DNA of 64,000 nt from JAJRWS01 sp039831705 (GTDB lineage Bacteria; Planctomycetota; Planctomycetia; Pirellulales; Lacipirellulaceae), in NCBI GenBank assembly GCA_039831705.1, contig JBDOMT010000470.1, forward strand, positions 1-64,000. The letters run 5' to 3'. Position 1 is the stretch's first letter. Each line of letters opens with the position of its first letter. Of this stretch, positions 53,981 to 62,396 are shown one piece after another. Below the pieces are notes generated by a model. It worked only from the letters and a program-made list of their open reading frames with translations. It was not told the origin of the DNA and did no database searches. The position numbers and the translations under genes were made by a program.

Positions 53981-55701
53981 GGGGCACCTCCTTTCGTGGC
54001 CGTGGAGCCTTGGGACGCGTTGCTTACTTCAGCAGGAGACTCAATTCTTTCAGATGGCCCCGAATCGAAAGCAGACGTACGGGGCAAAACGGTTTGTTTC
54101 AACCCTTTCGATTGCCGCGGCGAAAGCGTCCCAAGATAGTCTTCTACGGATCGCCGTCGCGTGGTAATCACCGTTTCAAAACGCCACGGATGTTCGCCTT
54201 TGGTCCCTTGCTCTCGAAAGTTGGTGCTCGTGGCGGTTCGATATTTGTCACGTAAATCGTGGTCCATCTTAACAATCACCGCTGGGTCGCGTACCTGACA
54301 TGTCACGCGAATCATCGCTTTACCACCACGCAGCGAACTGATGGCCATTCCTCGTACCATCACATCTTCCGCAGAAGGAAATTTTTGCGATAAATCACGT
54401 AGTTCGTCGAGCCAGATAATTCCAGCAGATTCCCAAGCCGCAATCGAACGTACCAATGCAACCTGGGGCACCAACTTTTTCCCCTCAGCATTTAGCTCAT
54501 TCAGCCTACCGGTCAGCGCCTTGTTGGACTGATCCCATTCGGCATGCTTCTCCTGCAACCAGGTTCCAACCAGAGTGAATAAGATCAAACCAGCAAGAGC
54601 AGACAACAAGGCCACCCGTTTGTTGTTGCGCGGTGTCGGCGGCTTGCGTGGATTGAGCAGATCGATGGCAGGAGCCGAAGTGGCCGCTTCAGCAAGCAAG
54701 ATGGACACCAAGGGGGCGGCCCAACCATTCAGAATCTCATCCTCTGGGTCTCGTTGCTCTCCACCGGAAACCTCGGGCAGTCCCTTGACCTCGGGCAACA
54801 AACATGGATCCAAAACTTCGACACAAAGATCGGATTGCTCGGCAAGTTCCCCTGCCAGGCGGGCATACTTCTGTTCACACCCCAGCAATTGAATTCGTTC
54901 AATTGCACATCCAGCGGGCAAATGAGTAGGGGCGATGGCTACGGTTCTGGCAATTTCCGCAGTCAGTCCTTCGATCGCAACCGGGTCGCTTGACTCACTA
55001 TCGAGTTGAACGGTGCGCCAAAATAACACTTGATCTTGCTGGACAGCAATGAGATCCACTTCCGCAGCAATTCGATTGACCAGTAAGGTAATCTCTGAAC
55101 TACGGTTCTCAGAGCCATTTTGACCGGGAAAATAGCTTAATAACGAAGCTAAGGCGTAAGGACGTAAGACCAGTCGCTGAAGCTTGATTCCTGCTTGACG
55201 CCCAAGCGTTTGATAGGCCTCAATCGTCTTGTCTGTGGCTATGACCGCCTCAACCTGACGATCCTCATTCGGTGCAGCAGGCTGGGCTACGTAGTCAACT
55301 ACCCCTTGGGTCCCACCAGCGCCCATGTCGCTGAGGACTTGGATAGCGACCAATTCAGCCAGCTCTGCATCTGAAGCCGGTGGCAAGGTAAATCGACAAA
55401 CGTCCACATCGGCACGCCCGAGAGCAATAATGGCCCGGGCTCCCGTTCCTCCCACTCTCGCGAGTTCACCCGCCAGGCGCTCTCCAATAGCGGATTGAGG
55501 ACCTTCCTCGTTACTACCTTTTTCTTGTTTTGACGCTTTGCCTGCGGTGGCATCTTCGGCCGATGGAGGTGTTTCTCCCACATCAGGCGAGTTCAGATCC
55601 AGAATTCCATAATTCAGCACCTGAATTTGCTTACGTCCAATATCTGCCAACAGGTATTGGATCTGACTGGCACCGATGTTGATGGCTACGTATTTGGGCA
55701 T
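53977..55701 (-). CDS. PilM/GspL-like actin-fold protein fused to PilN-like part
   Basis: The N-terminal 350 residues have the actin-like PilM fold with YVAINIGASQIQYLL and GTGARAIIALGRADVDVCRF. After a linker at about 360-380 a membrane helix (VALLSALAGLILFTLVGTWL) and a PilN-like periplasmic part follow, so PilM and PilN functions are on one chain, as in GspL. It would form the inner-membrane platform of the T2SS with the next gene. A Glu/Ser-rich insert lies near residue 55. The leader is a stretch of TTTCCGC repeats (55706-55795). Confidence 0.75.
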   Translation of the reverse strand: MPKYVAINIGASQIQYLLADIGRKQIQVLNYGILDLNSPDVGETPPSAEDATAGKASKQEKGSNEEGPQSAIGERLAGELARVGGTGARAIIALGRADVDVCRFTLPPASDAELAELVAIQVLSDMGAGGTQGVVDYVAQPAAPNEDRQVEAVIATDKTIEAYQTLGRQAGIKLQRLVLRPYALASLLSYFPGQNGSENRSSEITLLVNRIAAEVDLIAVQQDQVLFWRTVQLDSESSDPVAIEGLTAEIARTVAIAPTHLPAGCAIERIQLLGCEQKYARLAGELAEQSDLCVEVLDPCLLPEVKGLPEVSGGEQRDPEDEILNGWAAPLVSILLAEAATSAPAIDLLNPRKPPTPRNNKRVALLSALAGLILFTLVGTWLQEKHAEWDQSNKALTGRLNELNAEGKKLVPQVALVRSIAAWESAGIIWLDELRDLSQKFPSAEDVMVRGMAISSLRGGKAMIRVTCQVRDPAVIVKMDHDLRDKYRTATSTNFREQGTKGEHPWRFETVITTRRRSVEDYLGTLSPRQSKGLKQTVLPRTSAFDSGPSERIESPAEVSNASQGSTATKGGAP

Positions 55702-55705
55702 GGCT

Positions 55706-55795
55706 ACATAAAGCGGAAAGTGGAAAGCAGAGAGCGGAAAACAGCAGGTGCCGGGTGTTAGTTCATTTTACCGCTTTCGGCTTTCCGCTTTTGTA
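55706..55795 (-). repeat. Imperfect GGAAAGC-type repeats in the gspL-like leader
   Basis: On the plus strand AAGCGGAAAGTGGAAAGCAG at 55711 and its complement CGCTTTCGG..TTTCCGC at about 55770-55790 flank a short spacer. It resembles the repeat inside the T7SS-type ATPase (38575-38605) and the end of the FAAL fusion gene. Confidence 0.6.
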
Positions 55796-55856
55796 TGCTT
55801 CTGTGAAAATTTGAATGAAAAAACAGGGATACTCCTCAATTCATAACTCCACATTC

Positions 55857-57455
55857 TCAAAACTCCTCAATCACATCTTCCTCTGAGGATAACCGACCGC
55901 CTTGCAATACGTCGAGAGAATATCCTCGACCTAAATGGTGTAAATCACGGTGAAAAATCGTGCGGGGTGGGCTAAACGTGGCATCCATGACCACTTCGGT
56001 CCGTAGGGCCAACGGTCCTTGATCGAAATAGCCAACGATTTGTCCACGATACACTGCACCTCGGGTTGTCACATAGGGGGCCAAAGCACGCATCTGATGT
56101 AATTCAACCAGGCCCTTGGTCAGGAGCCAGGACTCATGAGTGAAGCTCTTTGGCAGAACCTGCTTACGTTCCTGCTCAGGATCCCCACGAATTTCTAGTA
56201 TCTTTTCTACAAGTTCTTCGTTCAACCCTGGCACAGCCAGGAGCACCGGTCGAAGCGCACGGTTGATATTAACCCGACCGCTGAGGATCCGCCTGGGACT
56301 TACCGTAACTTGATCAGCAAACTCCTGCAGATATTGACCCAACTCTTTCGGTCGGATTGAAAATGGACTCAACCACAGCTGACTTTCCGCGGATGGATCT
56401 GCCGTATTAATCGGTATACGAACACGTGCACCCAACAGGTCGTAGATTGTTCCAATAGAAAATTGAGCAGGCAATTTAATGTCAATCACGACCTCTGAGG
56501 TTTTCGGGTTGCCTCCCACTTCGGAGGAAGGACCAAACTGACGATACAAGAGGATGAAATTAGCCCATGAACTGGGGAATCGCTTGATTAATTCACTATG
56601 CAGTCGAATCAAATCAGGATCGTTCAAATGAATACGTGGACGTCCATCTCGGCTCTGATTGCGTTCCGCCGAATAAGGCGTCAAGTAATAAGACCATGGC
56701 AAAGAGCCTGATTCGAACTCCGCCATGCGAGGCTCCATGGTGTCGAGGGCTGTGTTGTTCGATTCAGCAATAAGTTGTTCTTTCACACTTACGTGAAAAT
56801 TAGCATTTCGGTCTGGCCCCAACAGGAGTAACCCCGACATACCACTGACAGGCAAAAGATCATCGAGCGTACGAACGATCGTGTTGGGTGGCGTGACTGC
56901 CATGACGCCCACCCCAAGTCCTCCATACTCGGCTGCTTCCGCACCCTCTTCTCGAGTCATTGAATCAGAATCAATCCAATCGAGTAAGGAATCTGCTACT
57001 CTTTTTTCCATGCCAGGCAATTGTAGAAGTGCTTGACGAGCTACACCTGGTTGGCGTCGTTCCCAATCCAGGAGCCCTCCCAAACTCAGCTTGCCTGATT
57101 CGTTGACCATTCCAAACCGTAACCCGGCAACCTTATCCTCAGCTAATCGAGGTGCAATCACCGTGAAACGTCCACGACCATAAGGAACCGCACGATCGTA
57201 GACGATACGGCTACGCAGCAGCTTCTGTTGGTCATAAATTCCACCCCACTGTTCACGTACGGATGTTGGATATGCCAACAATGTTCTTAATAATTCCTCG
57301 CCCGAACTTACACATGTCCCCAGTTGCGTAATCTCTGACTGGGTTTTTGCGGCAATATTTTCAACCGCCATCCGGTCGACGAATTGGTAGCAAGCGTAAG
57401 TCAACAAGACCACAATCACCAGAACCACAATGACAATGGTCCCTTCACGATTCAT
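55857..57455 (-). CDS. gspK: GspK-like minor pseudopilin
   Basis: A short leader MNREG is followed by a hydrophobic helix TIVIVVLVIVVLLTYACY. The globular part contains helix-hairpin-helix-like sequence (VNINRALRPVLLAVPGLNEELVEKILEIRG), as in the GspK alpha domain, plus LPGMEKRVADSLLDWIDSD with acidic residues that may bind calcium. The length (532 aa) is larger than usual (about 330). GspK caps the pseudopilus tip. The order after gspJ fits the conserved T2SS gene order. Confidence 0.85.
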   Translation of the reverse strand: MNREGTIVIVVLVIVVLLTYACYQFVDRMAVENIAAKTQSEITQLGTCVSSGEELLRTLLAYPTSVREQWGGIYDQQKLLRSRIVYDRAVPYGRGRFTVIAPRLAEDKVAGLRFGMVNESGKLSLGGLLDWERRQPGVARQALLQLPGMEKRVADSLLDWIDSDSMTREEGAEAAEYGGLGVGVMAVTPPNTIVRTLDDLLPVSGMSGLLLLGPDRNANFHVSVKEQLIAESNNTALDTMEPRMAEFESGSLPWSYYLTPYSAERNQSRDGRPRIHLNDPDLIRLHSELIKRFPSSWANFILLYRQFGPSSEVGGNPKTSEVVIDIKLPAQFSIGTIYDLLGARVRIPINTADPSAESQLWLSPFSIRPKELGQYLQEFADQVTVSPRRILSGRVNINRALRPVLLAVPGLNEELVEKILEIRGDPEQERKQVLPKSFTHESWLLTKGLVELHQMRALAPYVTTRGAVYRGQIVGYFDQGPLALRTEVVMDATFSPPRTIFHRDLHHLGRGYSLDVLQGGRLSSEEDVIEEF

Positions 57456-57737
57456 TTTTTACATTCCTTACCGGGAATTCAATTCGATGCCTTCTAGTCA
57501 ATGCAAAGGTGCGGAGGATCCTGAGAATCACAGGCGGCAAGCAACAAAACTCCGCGTGTCTCTTCAAAATAAAACAGTCGAATTGCGCATGGCACGCGAA
57601 TTATTTTAACGCAAAAGTGCAGAGGGCACTGAGAACCGCAGAGAAAGGTAGTCAAATTAAATCTGCACACCTCTGCATTCTCCACGTCCTCTGCGTTAAA
57701 TTTTCATGGAACTGGGAGAACGGTTATATCCGTAAAC
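57456..57737. other. Repeat-bearing gap between gspJ and gspK
   Basis: No gene is seen. The stretch 57600-57710 holds AACGCAAAAGTGCAGAGGGC and the facing CTCTGCATT..CCTCTGCGTTAA, which form an imperfect inverted repeat of the GCAGAGG type. It interrupts an otherwise compact operon. Confidence 0.55.
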
Positions 57738-59579
57738 TTAAGGCCGTACGGGCATCATGAGAGTTGATGAAGGAGACGAAAAAATGGAGCTTGCCTCTGA
57801 GGTTGTATTCCTCAGATGTCTATCCTGCCGTACTCCGTTTCCCCCCCGCAATCCGCTCCCCTTGAATCCATCATCGAGTAATTCGTCATCAAGTAATCCG
57901 TCCTCGGGTAATGTATCTCCCGACGATGGAGCTGAACGTAATACGACAAGCTGGCGGACTTCTGGCTGTCGATCCATGGGATTGTCGTCCGCCAAGGAAG
58001 AGAGTTGTCCATTGCCGGCATGTGATTCCTGACCGGCTATCGGAAATTGTGAACTTGTTTCGTTCATAGCCTCAGTTTCTGTCCAGGTCACTTCCCTTGC
58101 TGAGTCAGGAGAATTCCGTGAGATCTCCAGGCCAGCCTTTGATTTTGCATTGAGCCGTAGCAACCACAAGCTCATCTCAATGGCTACTGGTAGCTCTCCC
58201 TGGACACGACTGTCCCATGCGGATGTCCATTGATTCCCATCGAAGTATCGGAACTTCGCCCATTCTACCTGGGCCAGGTGAAAGGATCTGCGAGTGACTT
58301 CCTCGGAATCCTCCATCTCATTGAAATTATCCAAGCCACTCATTCCGGATAGTTTGGAAGGATCGCTGAAACTACCATAACTAAGGTTTTCCAGTGAGCT
58401 CTGACCGTGCAATGATCCCATCTGCACAGGCGAGTTAACACCCACAACCTCTTCACGGTATAAACCGCCAGCTCTTTCCTCTAGATCTTGATCTCCACCT
58501 TTCCCAATGGTTTCAACTCCCAGGGAAGCCGTTGTTTCGATTTCCTCGGTAGACCCACTTCCTGAAATTGATAGGCCAGCTCCATCTTCACGATCTTGTT
58601 CTGCCTCGGCGGTCTGAGCCATCAGAGGCATCGCACCAGCGAGCCAATAACGGATGAAACGAACCGGCATCTGAACGGTGACACCATCTCCAGACGCATG
58701 CTGGTTGGACATATCTTGACTGGTCGCAAATTGATCGGTCGGCGCTCCATAACTGGCCGGATCTGACAACTCGTAGTCTGCAGAATCGTGAGATAAGTCA
58801 GATTCGATGGGCCGATCATGGGAATGTCCCCCTGCCCCTTCTCCCATCCGTCGACCCCCTTGGCAATCAAGATTCGACAGAGTCAAAGATTGCTCATCAC
58901 CCACCAGACAACTGGCTGCTGCCGGATCACCAGCAATCGATTGACGATCCGTACCGTCGTCCCCGAATTGGGTTAAGTGAGATTGAGCTCGCTGTTTGAC
59001 CGATTGCTCCGAGTCGAAATTATCGTTACCTGGACCTTGCTGCGAATCGAAAGAGTCCTCCTCAGACCCTGCAATGCCATGGTCCTGTGAAATCGCCTGG
59101 AAACGCTGGCCGGAACCTTCTAACTCGAGCGCTGATTCGGACAATGTCTCTACCGCCGGCTCCTCATCATAAGCCTCGTCGAAAGCCGCAACTTCATTAT
59201 CCAAAGGCCCAGTTTCAAAATCTTCTATGTCGTGTTGCACCTTTGTTTCTACAAACGGTTCGGCTGGGGTTCGAACATCGGGCAAATTTTTCAAATCTTC
59301 TTCAAATTGTTGCATCATCACGGAGACATTTCCGACACGTCCCGCATGGTATTCTCCTTTGTCCCGCAGTGATGTGTATATGCCTACCAAACGCCACAGG
59401 GCTACCAGCAGGGCTGCCATCAAGGTAGTCGCGATCAAAATTTCAATCAGAGTAAGGCCACATCGATTCAATATGCCGGCGCATCGTGCGCGCCGCCCGT
59501 GGACGGTCTGCCCGAAGACGGTCTGCCCGTAGTCGGTCTTGCTGTGGCTTCCATGCCTATTTCGGATGATTTGAGTCAT
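57738..59579 (-). CDS. gspJ: GspJ-like minor pseudopilin with large acidic insert
   Basis: The prepilin-type segment CGLTLIEILIATTLMAALL (Gly at -1, Glu at +5) lies at about residue 43, after an unusually long leader that contains a duplicated GQTV(F/H) unit. The pseudopilin-like body follows (YTSLRDKGEYHAGRV...). From about residue 110 to 420 there is a low-complexity Asp/Glu/Ser/Gly-rich insert, and then a second structured part with WAKFRYFDGNQWTSAWDS. At 613 residues it is three times the normal GspJ length. The start is taken at the ATG at 59579, with GTG at 59588 as the alternative. The C-terminus has a (D/E)LLDD repeat. Confidence 0.75.
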   Translation of the reverse strand: MTQIIRNRHGSHSKTDYGQTVFGQTVHGRRARCAGILNRCGLTLIEILIATTLMAALLVALWRLVGIYTSLRDKGEYHAGRVGNVSVMMQQFEEDLKNLPDVRTPAEPFVETKVQHDIEDFETGPLDNEVAAFDEAYDEEPAVETLSESALELEGSGQRFQAISQDHGIAGSEEDSFDSQQGPGNDNFDSEQSVKQRAQSHLTQFGDDGTDRQSIAGDPAAASCLVGDEQSLTLSNLDCQGGRRMGEGAGGHSHDRPIESDLSHDSADYELSDPASYGAPTDQFATSQDMSNQHASGDGVTVQMPVRFIRYWLAGAMPLMAQTAEAEQDREDGAGLSISGSGSTEEIETTASLGVETIGKGGDQDLEERAGGLYREEVVGVNSPVQMGSLHGQSSLENLSYGSFSDPSKLSGMSGLDNFNEMEDSEEVTRRSFHLAQVEWAKFRYFDGNQWTSAWDSRVQGELPVAIEMSLWLLRLNAKSKAGLEISRNSPDSAREVTWTETEAMNETSSQFPIAGQESHAGNGQLSSLADDNPMDRQPEVRQLVVLRSAPSSGDTLPEDGLLDDELLDDGFKGSGLRGGNGVRQDRHLRNTTSEASSIFSSPSSTLMMPVRP

Positions 59580-59590
59580 TGTGTACACAG

Positions 59591-59684
59591 TCAGTGTTTC
59601 AGTGTTTCAGTGTTTCAGTGTTTCAGTGTTTCAGTGTTTCAGTGTTTCAGTGTTTCAGTGTTTCAGTGTTTCAGTGTTTCAGTG
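59591..59684 (-). repeat. 9-bp tandem repeat in the gspJ leader
   Basis: On the plus strand TCAGTGTTT is repeated about ten times. Its end lies 10-12 bp upstream of the gspJ start, occupying the position of the ribosome binding site. No Shine-Dalgarno is seen. Confidence 0.95.
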
Positions 59685-59725
59685 TGTGTAATTGTCAAAT
59701 TCTACCGAATTACCGAAACACCGAA

Positions 59726-60142
59726 CTACTGGACCACCGAACTACCGTCTCGATGAATCCAGCGGATTAGCTCATATCGACCGCGGTGACCGTTCGACTT
59801 GCGTTCAACATCGGTCAAACGGGCCACCCGCACTCGGATTTCTGCCATAGGTGACGGCTCAAGCGATTGAATCTCGATCGAATAGTTCCAATCGGTATCT
59901 TCGAGCAACGGCTCGTCCGTGACATCTTCCAAAGGTTGAATTCCAGCCAGGACTTCTCCCAGCTTATTTTGGCACAGTCGAACCGCTGTCGATGTCGTTT
60001 CCGCTCGATTCAAATGGTCGACACCAAGCGATGCCAATTGCGACAAAACCGCCAAGCTCCCAAACAGGATGCCCATCGCTAGCAGCACTTCCAGCAGCGA
60101 AACTCCTTGTGGACTTCGGTTTTTCGCACTTGTTTGTCTCAT
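59726..60142 (-). CDS. gspI: GspI-like minor pseudopilin
   Basis: The ATG at 60142 (MRQTSAKNRSPQG) gives a short basic leader followed by VSLLEVLLAMGILFGSLAVL, with Gly at -1 and Glu at +5, as needed for the prepilin peptidase. The body (about 138 residues) fits a small pseudopilin, probably GspI by its position between gspH and gspJ. The in-frame ATG at 60244 would place the cleavage site unusually deep. The gap to gspH is 305 bp. Confidence 0.75.
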   Translation of the reverse strand: MRQTSAKNRSPQGVSLLEVLLAMGILFGSLAVLSQLASLGVDHLNRAETTSTAVRLCQNKLGEVLAGIQPLEDVTDEPLLEDTDWNYSIEIQSLEPSPMAEIRVRVARLTDVERKSNGHRGRYELIRWIHRDGSSVVQ

Positions 60143-60299
60143 TGCCGTAGTCCCATAGAACCTGTGAGTCTCATCGTTTAAGAATACACATGAATTACAA
60201 AGATTGTCCCGTTGGCGATAGAGGATTTTTTCCACCCCAACCATAGTTTGCCGGTGTAATTATAGGCGGATAAAAGTGAAAAACGTCACCGTATTACGG

Positions 60300-60401
60300 T
60301 TATTCCAGTTCTCCTGGCGGCTTCTTCCCTTTCATTCGCTTATCCAGAAATTGCCAAAGCAATTTCCAGCACGCATTCACTGCTAGCACGGTTCGTTTCA
60401 T
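60300..60401 (-). CDS. Possible 33-residue peptide between gspH and gspI
   Basis: The frame from the ATG at 60401 reads MKRTVLAVNACWKLLWQFLD and ends in KGKKPPGELE. It has a hydrophobic helix with a basic C-terminal flank. There is only a weak AAGAAAG upstream. It could be a chance frame in a long intergenic space. Confidence 0.25.
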   Translation of the reverse strand: MKRTVLAVNACWKLLWQFLDKRMKGKKPPGELE

Positions 60402-60446
60402 TGCTTTCTTAAATCGCCTAAACAGGCCAATCTGAATAACAAAATC

Positions 60447-61418
60447 TTATTCCTGCGCGAGATTTAACTGGACATTTGGCGTTAGGTCTTGCCCCCTGGA
60501 ACCATCCGGCAGGCGACGCCGATTACCTACGTGCACTTTGCCCGAGATGCCCGCAACAGTAAGCTCAATGACATAACCGGACGGTGCAACTACAAACAGC
60601 CGCGCGTCGTTGGCACGACCATCTGGGTAAAACAAAATAGGGGCTGACCATTGGGCCCCCCTCGATTGGTTTGACGTCGAATTGTTAGACAATGAAACGT
60701 CCAACAACTCTCCTTCCTGAGTGCTACCCCCATTGCCATTGAGTCCGCCGTTGCCTCCTTGGACAAGTTCTCCTCCCTGAGCCCATCCTTCGTCCAGTGA
60801 CGAAACCAACAACATGTCGCCGGTCAACTCACGTCGCTCAACCTGCCCTCCTTCCATGGTTTTCGATCCCATGGGCATTTCCCTTGGGTCATCCGAGGAT
60901 TTGGATAAGGTGTCCGCACCTGCCCAATCCGCCAGCGGCCCGCCCCCCCCCCGTGGAGATTGAGACTCTTCCTGACTAGGTTGCTCCAGACTCTGGTCCA
61001 ATATTCCACTGGCTGGAATGTCACCTGCAAGAAAATCAATCTGCCCAATTTCGTCAGCGTCTTCCGCACGGAGTTCAAAAATAGCCGAACCGGGAATGTA
61101 ACGCAGCGAATGGGCTCGACCTGTTTGGATGGCCTTGAGCCGAAGTTGAGACAAGGCTGCACGCAGCCCGTCCGCTACCGCTCGATGCTCGGCCTTCGCC
61201 AACATCCGTCCCACCCGCGGTAACGCAATGGAACTAAGTACCGCCATTACGGCCAATACCAACAGCAACTCCAACAGAGTGAAAGCGGGGTGAGAGTTGA
61301 GTGTTGAGAGTTGAGTGTTAGGAGTGGAAAGTCGGTGCGCATTATCAGAATTGGTCCGTGGGAAAGGTCCCTCACTTTGCTTGAAGCCGACTCTGATATG
61401 ACTCAACACCATTACCAT
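60447..61418 (-). CDS. gspH: GspH-like minor pseudopilin with altered leader
   Basis: The helix AFTLLELLLVLAVMAVLSSIALPRV is typical of GspH, and Glu at +5 is present. The residue before the expected cleavage site is Ala, not Gly. The 46 residues before it are long for a leader and include TPNTQLSTLNS, which is encoded by the TTGAGAG/TTGAGTG microsatellite. A low-complexity Gly/Gln-rich insert (about residues 145-260) separates two structured parts. The start at 61418 overlaps the gspG stop by one base (TAATG), indicating coupling. Confidence 0.75.
   Translation of the reverse strand: MVMVLSHIRVGFKQSEGPFPRTNSDNAHRLSTPNTQLSTLNSHPAFTLLELLLVLAVMAVLSSIALPRVGRMLAKAEHRAVADGLRAALSQLRLKAIQTGRAHSLRYIPGSAIFELRAEDADEIGQIDFLAGDIPASGILDQSLEQPSQEESQSPRGGGGPLADWAGADTLSKSSDDPREMPMGSKTMEGGQVERRELTGDMLLVSSLDEGWAQGGELVQGGNGGLNGNGGSTQEGELLDVSLSNNSTSNQSRGAQWSAPILFYPDGRANDARLFVVAPSGYVIELTVAGISGKVHVGNRRRLPDGSRGQDLTPNVQLNLAQE
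61290..61325 (-). repeat. TTGAGAG/TTGAGTG microsatellite inside the gspH leader
   Basis: On the plus strand GAGAGTTGAGTGTTGAGAGT and the following bases form about five imperfect units. It is translated on the minus strand as part of the gspH leader. Confidence 0.8.
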
Positions 61419-61930
61419 TAAATTTCGTCCCCTCCCCCGCCCAGGTCGAAATCGCCACCTTCTAGTCCACCCTCTTCTTCGCCATCCTTTTTCCAGTTGA
61501 CGATATCGTCTTCGGTACCATCTTCACCATCGGGGCCAAACGACCAGATATCCGGGTAATCCGCCTTCCCATGCGTCGAAGGCCACTCGTACTGATAGGA
61601 ATTGTTCCAGGGATCCAGTGGGGCTTCGTCAGATTCCAAGTAGGGTCCATCCCAGGGGCTCATATCTCCCAAATCTTCCGGCTCTTCACTCAATGCGACC
61701 AAGCCTTGTTCGGTAGTTGGAAATTTCTTCATATCCAAGTGATACAATTTGAGTACCTGCTTAAACGCGGCGATGTCGACTTGAGTCTTCTTGACGTTCG
61801 CTTTCTCACCACTTTTAAGTACCCGAGGCGCAACCAGCGCCATCAGCATTGCCAGAATGCCTAGCACAATCAACAGTTCCACCAGGGTAAAGCCACCAGG
61901 CTCACGACGTTTTTGATTCTTCGATTTCAT
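61418..61930 (-). CDS. gspG: GspG major pseudopilin
   Basis: A strong AAGGAG site precedes the ATG. The leader ends in Gly before FTLVELLIVLGILAMLMALVAP, the type IV pilin-like helix with Glu at +5. The body has the GspG signature LYHLDMKKFPTTEQGL and DPWNNSYQYEWP, then WSFGPDGEDGTEDD, the calcium-binding loop. The C-terminus is extended by an acidic Gly-rich tail (EEEGGLEGGDFDLGGGG). This is the main subunit of the T2SS pseudopilus. Confidence 0.95.
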   Translation of the reverse strand: MKSKNQKRREPGGFTLVELLIVLGILAMLMALVAPRVLKSGEKANVKKTQVDIAAFKQVLKLYHLDMKKFPTTEQGLVALSEEPEDLGDMSPWDGPYLESDEAPLDPWNNSYQYEWPSTHGKADYPDIWSFGPDGEDGTEDDIVNWKKDGEEEGGLEGGDFDLGGGGDEI

Positions 61931-62396
61931 GATTCAACTCCTTGGGTTTGGGTTTGGCTTGGTTATGGGTTCCTAGTTGGGCTTGTAGTTACCCAGCAAA
62001 GGGGTCAGATACAAGTTTTCGGCTTGCTCGTTAATTCCGTCAAAGCAAACTTTTCAGATAACTATAATGTTCTAGTGTAGGGGTTGCGTTTCTATGTTGC
62101 CCAATCTGCTGAAAAGATTCGTTTGTCTGGGGAGCTGTCGCCAGTGCATAGTACGCTGTTTGTTGCGATTCTCATTTTGTTCTCATTTTGTTCTCTGTTT
62201 GTTCTCTGTACTCTCAACTCTAGACTCATACATACCCCTCCCTCGGGCGNNNNNNNNNNCGCTGTTCGTATCTCTCCCTCGGGCGTACTACATCCATTTT
62301 TGGTTTAAGCTCAATCTTTCGGGCTAACAGTCCGAGGCTGGCGTCTACGGCTCAATCCTCCAGAATTTTGATTCAACTCCTTTACTCTCAACTCTC
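61931..62396. other. Gap between gspG and gspF, with an assembly gap
   Basis: No gene is seen. It holds copy F of the 90-bp element (62039-62128), a run of Ns at 62250-62259 flanked on both sides by CTCCCTCGGGCG, and TTCTCATTTTGTTCTC repeats. The repeated flank suggests that a collapsed repeat caused the assembly gap. Confidence 0.8.
62039..62128 (-). repeat. 90-bp inverted-repeat element, copy F (diverged)
   Basis: Its plus-strand right end CTGAAAAGATTCGTTTGTCT matches copy E (CCGAAAAGATTCGTTTGCCT) and the left end keeps AACTTTTC at the same place. The distance between ends is again 90 bp. Confidence 0.5.

Noticed and set aside
62250..62259. Run of Ns
   Set aside because: It is an assembly gap flanked by the repeated word CTCCCTCGGGCG, not a biological feature.
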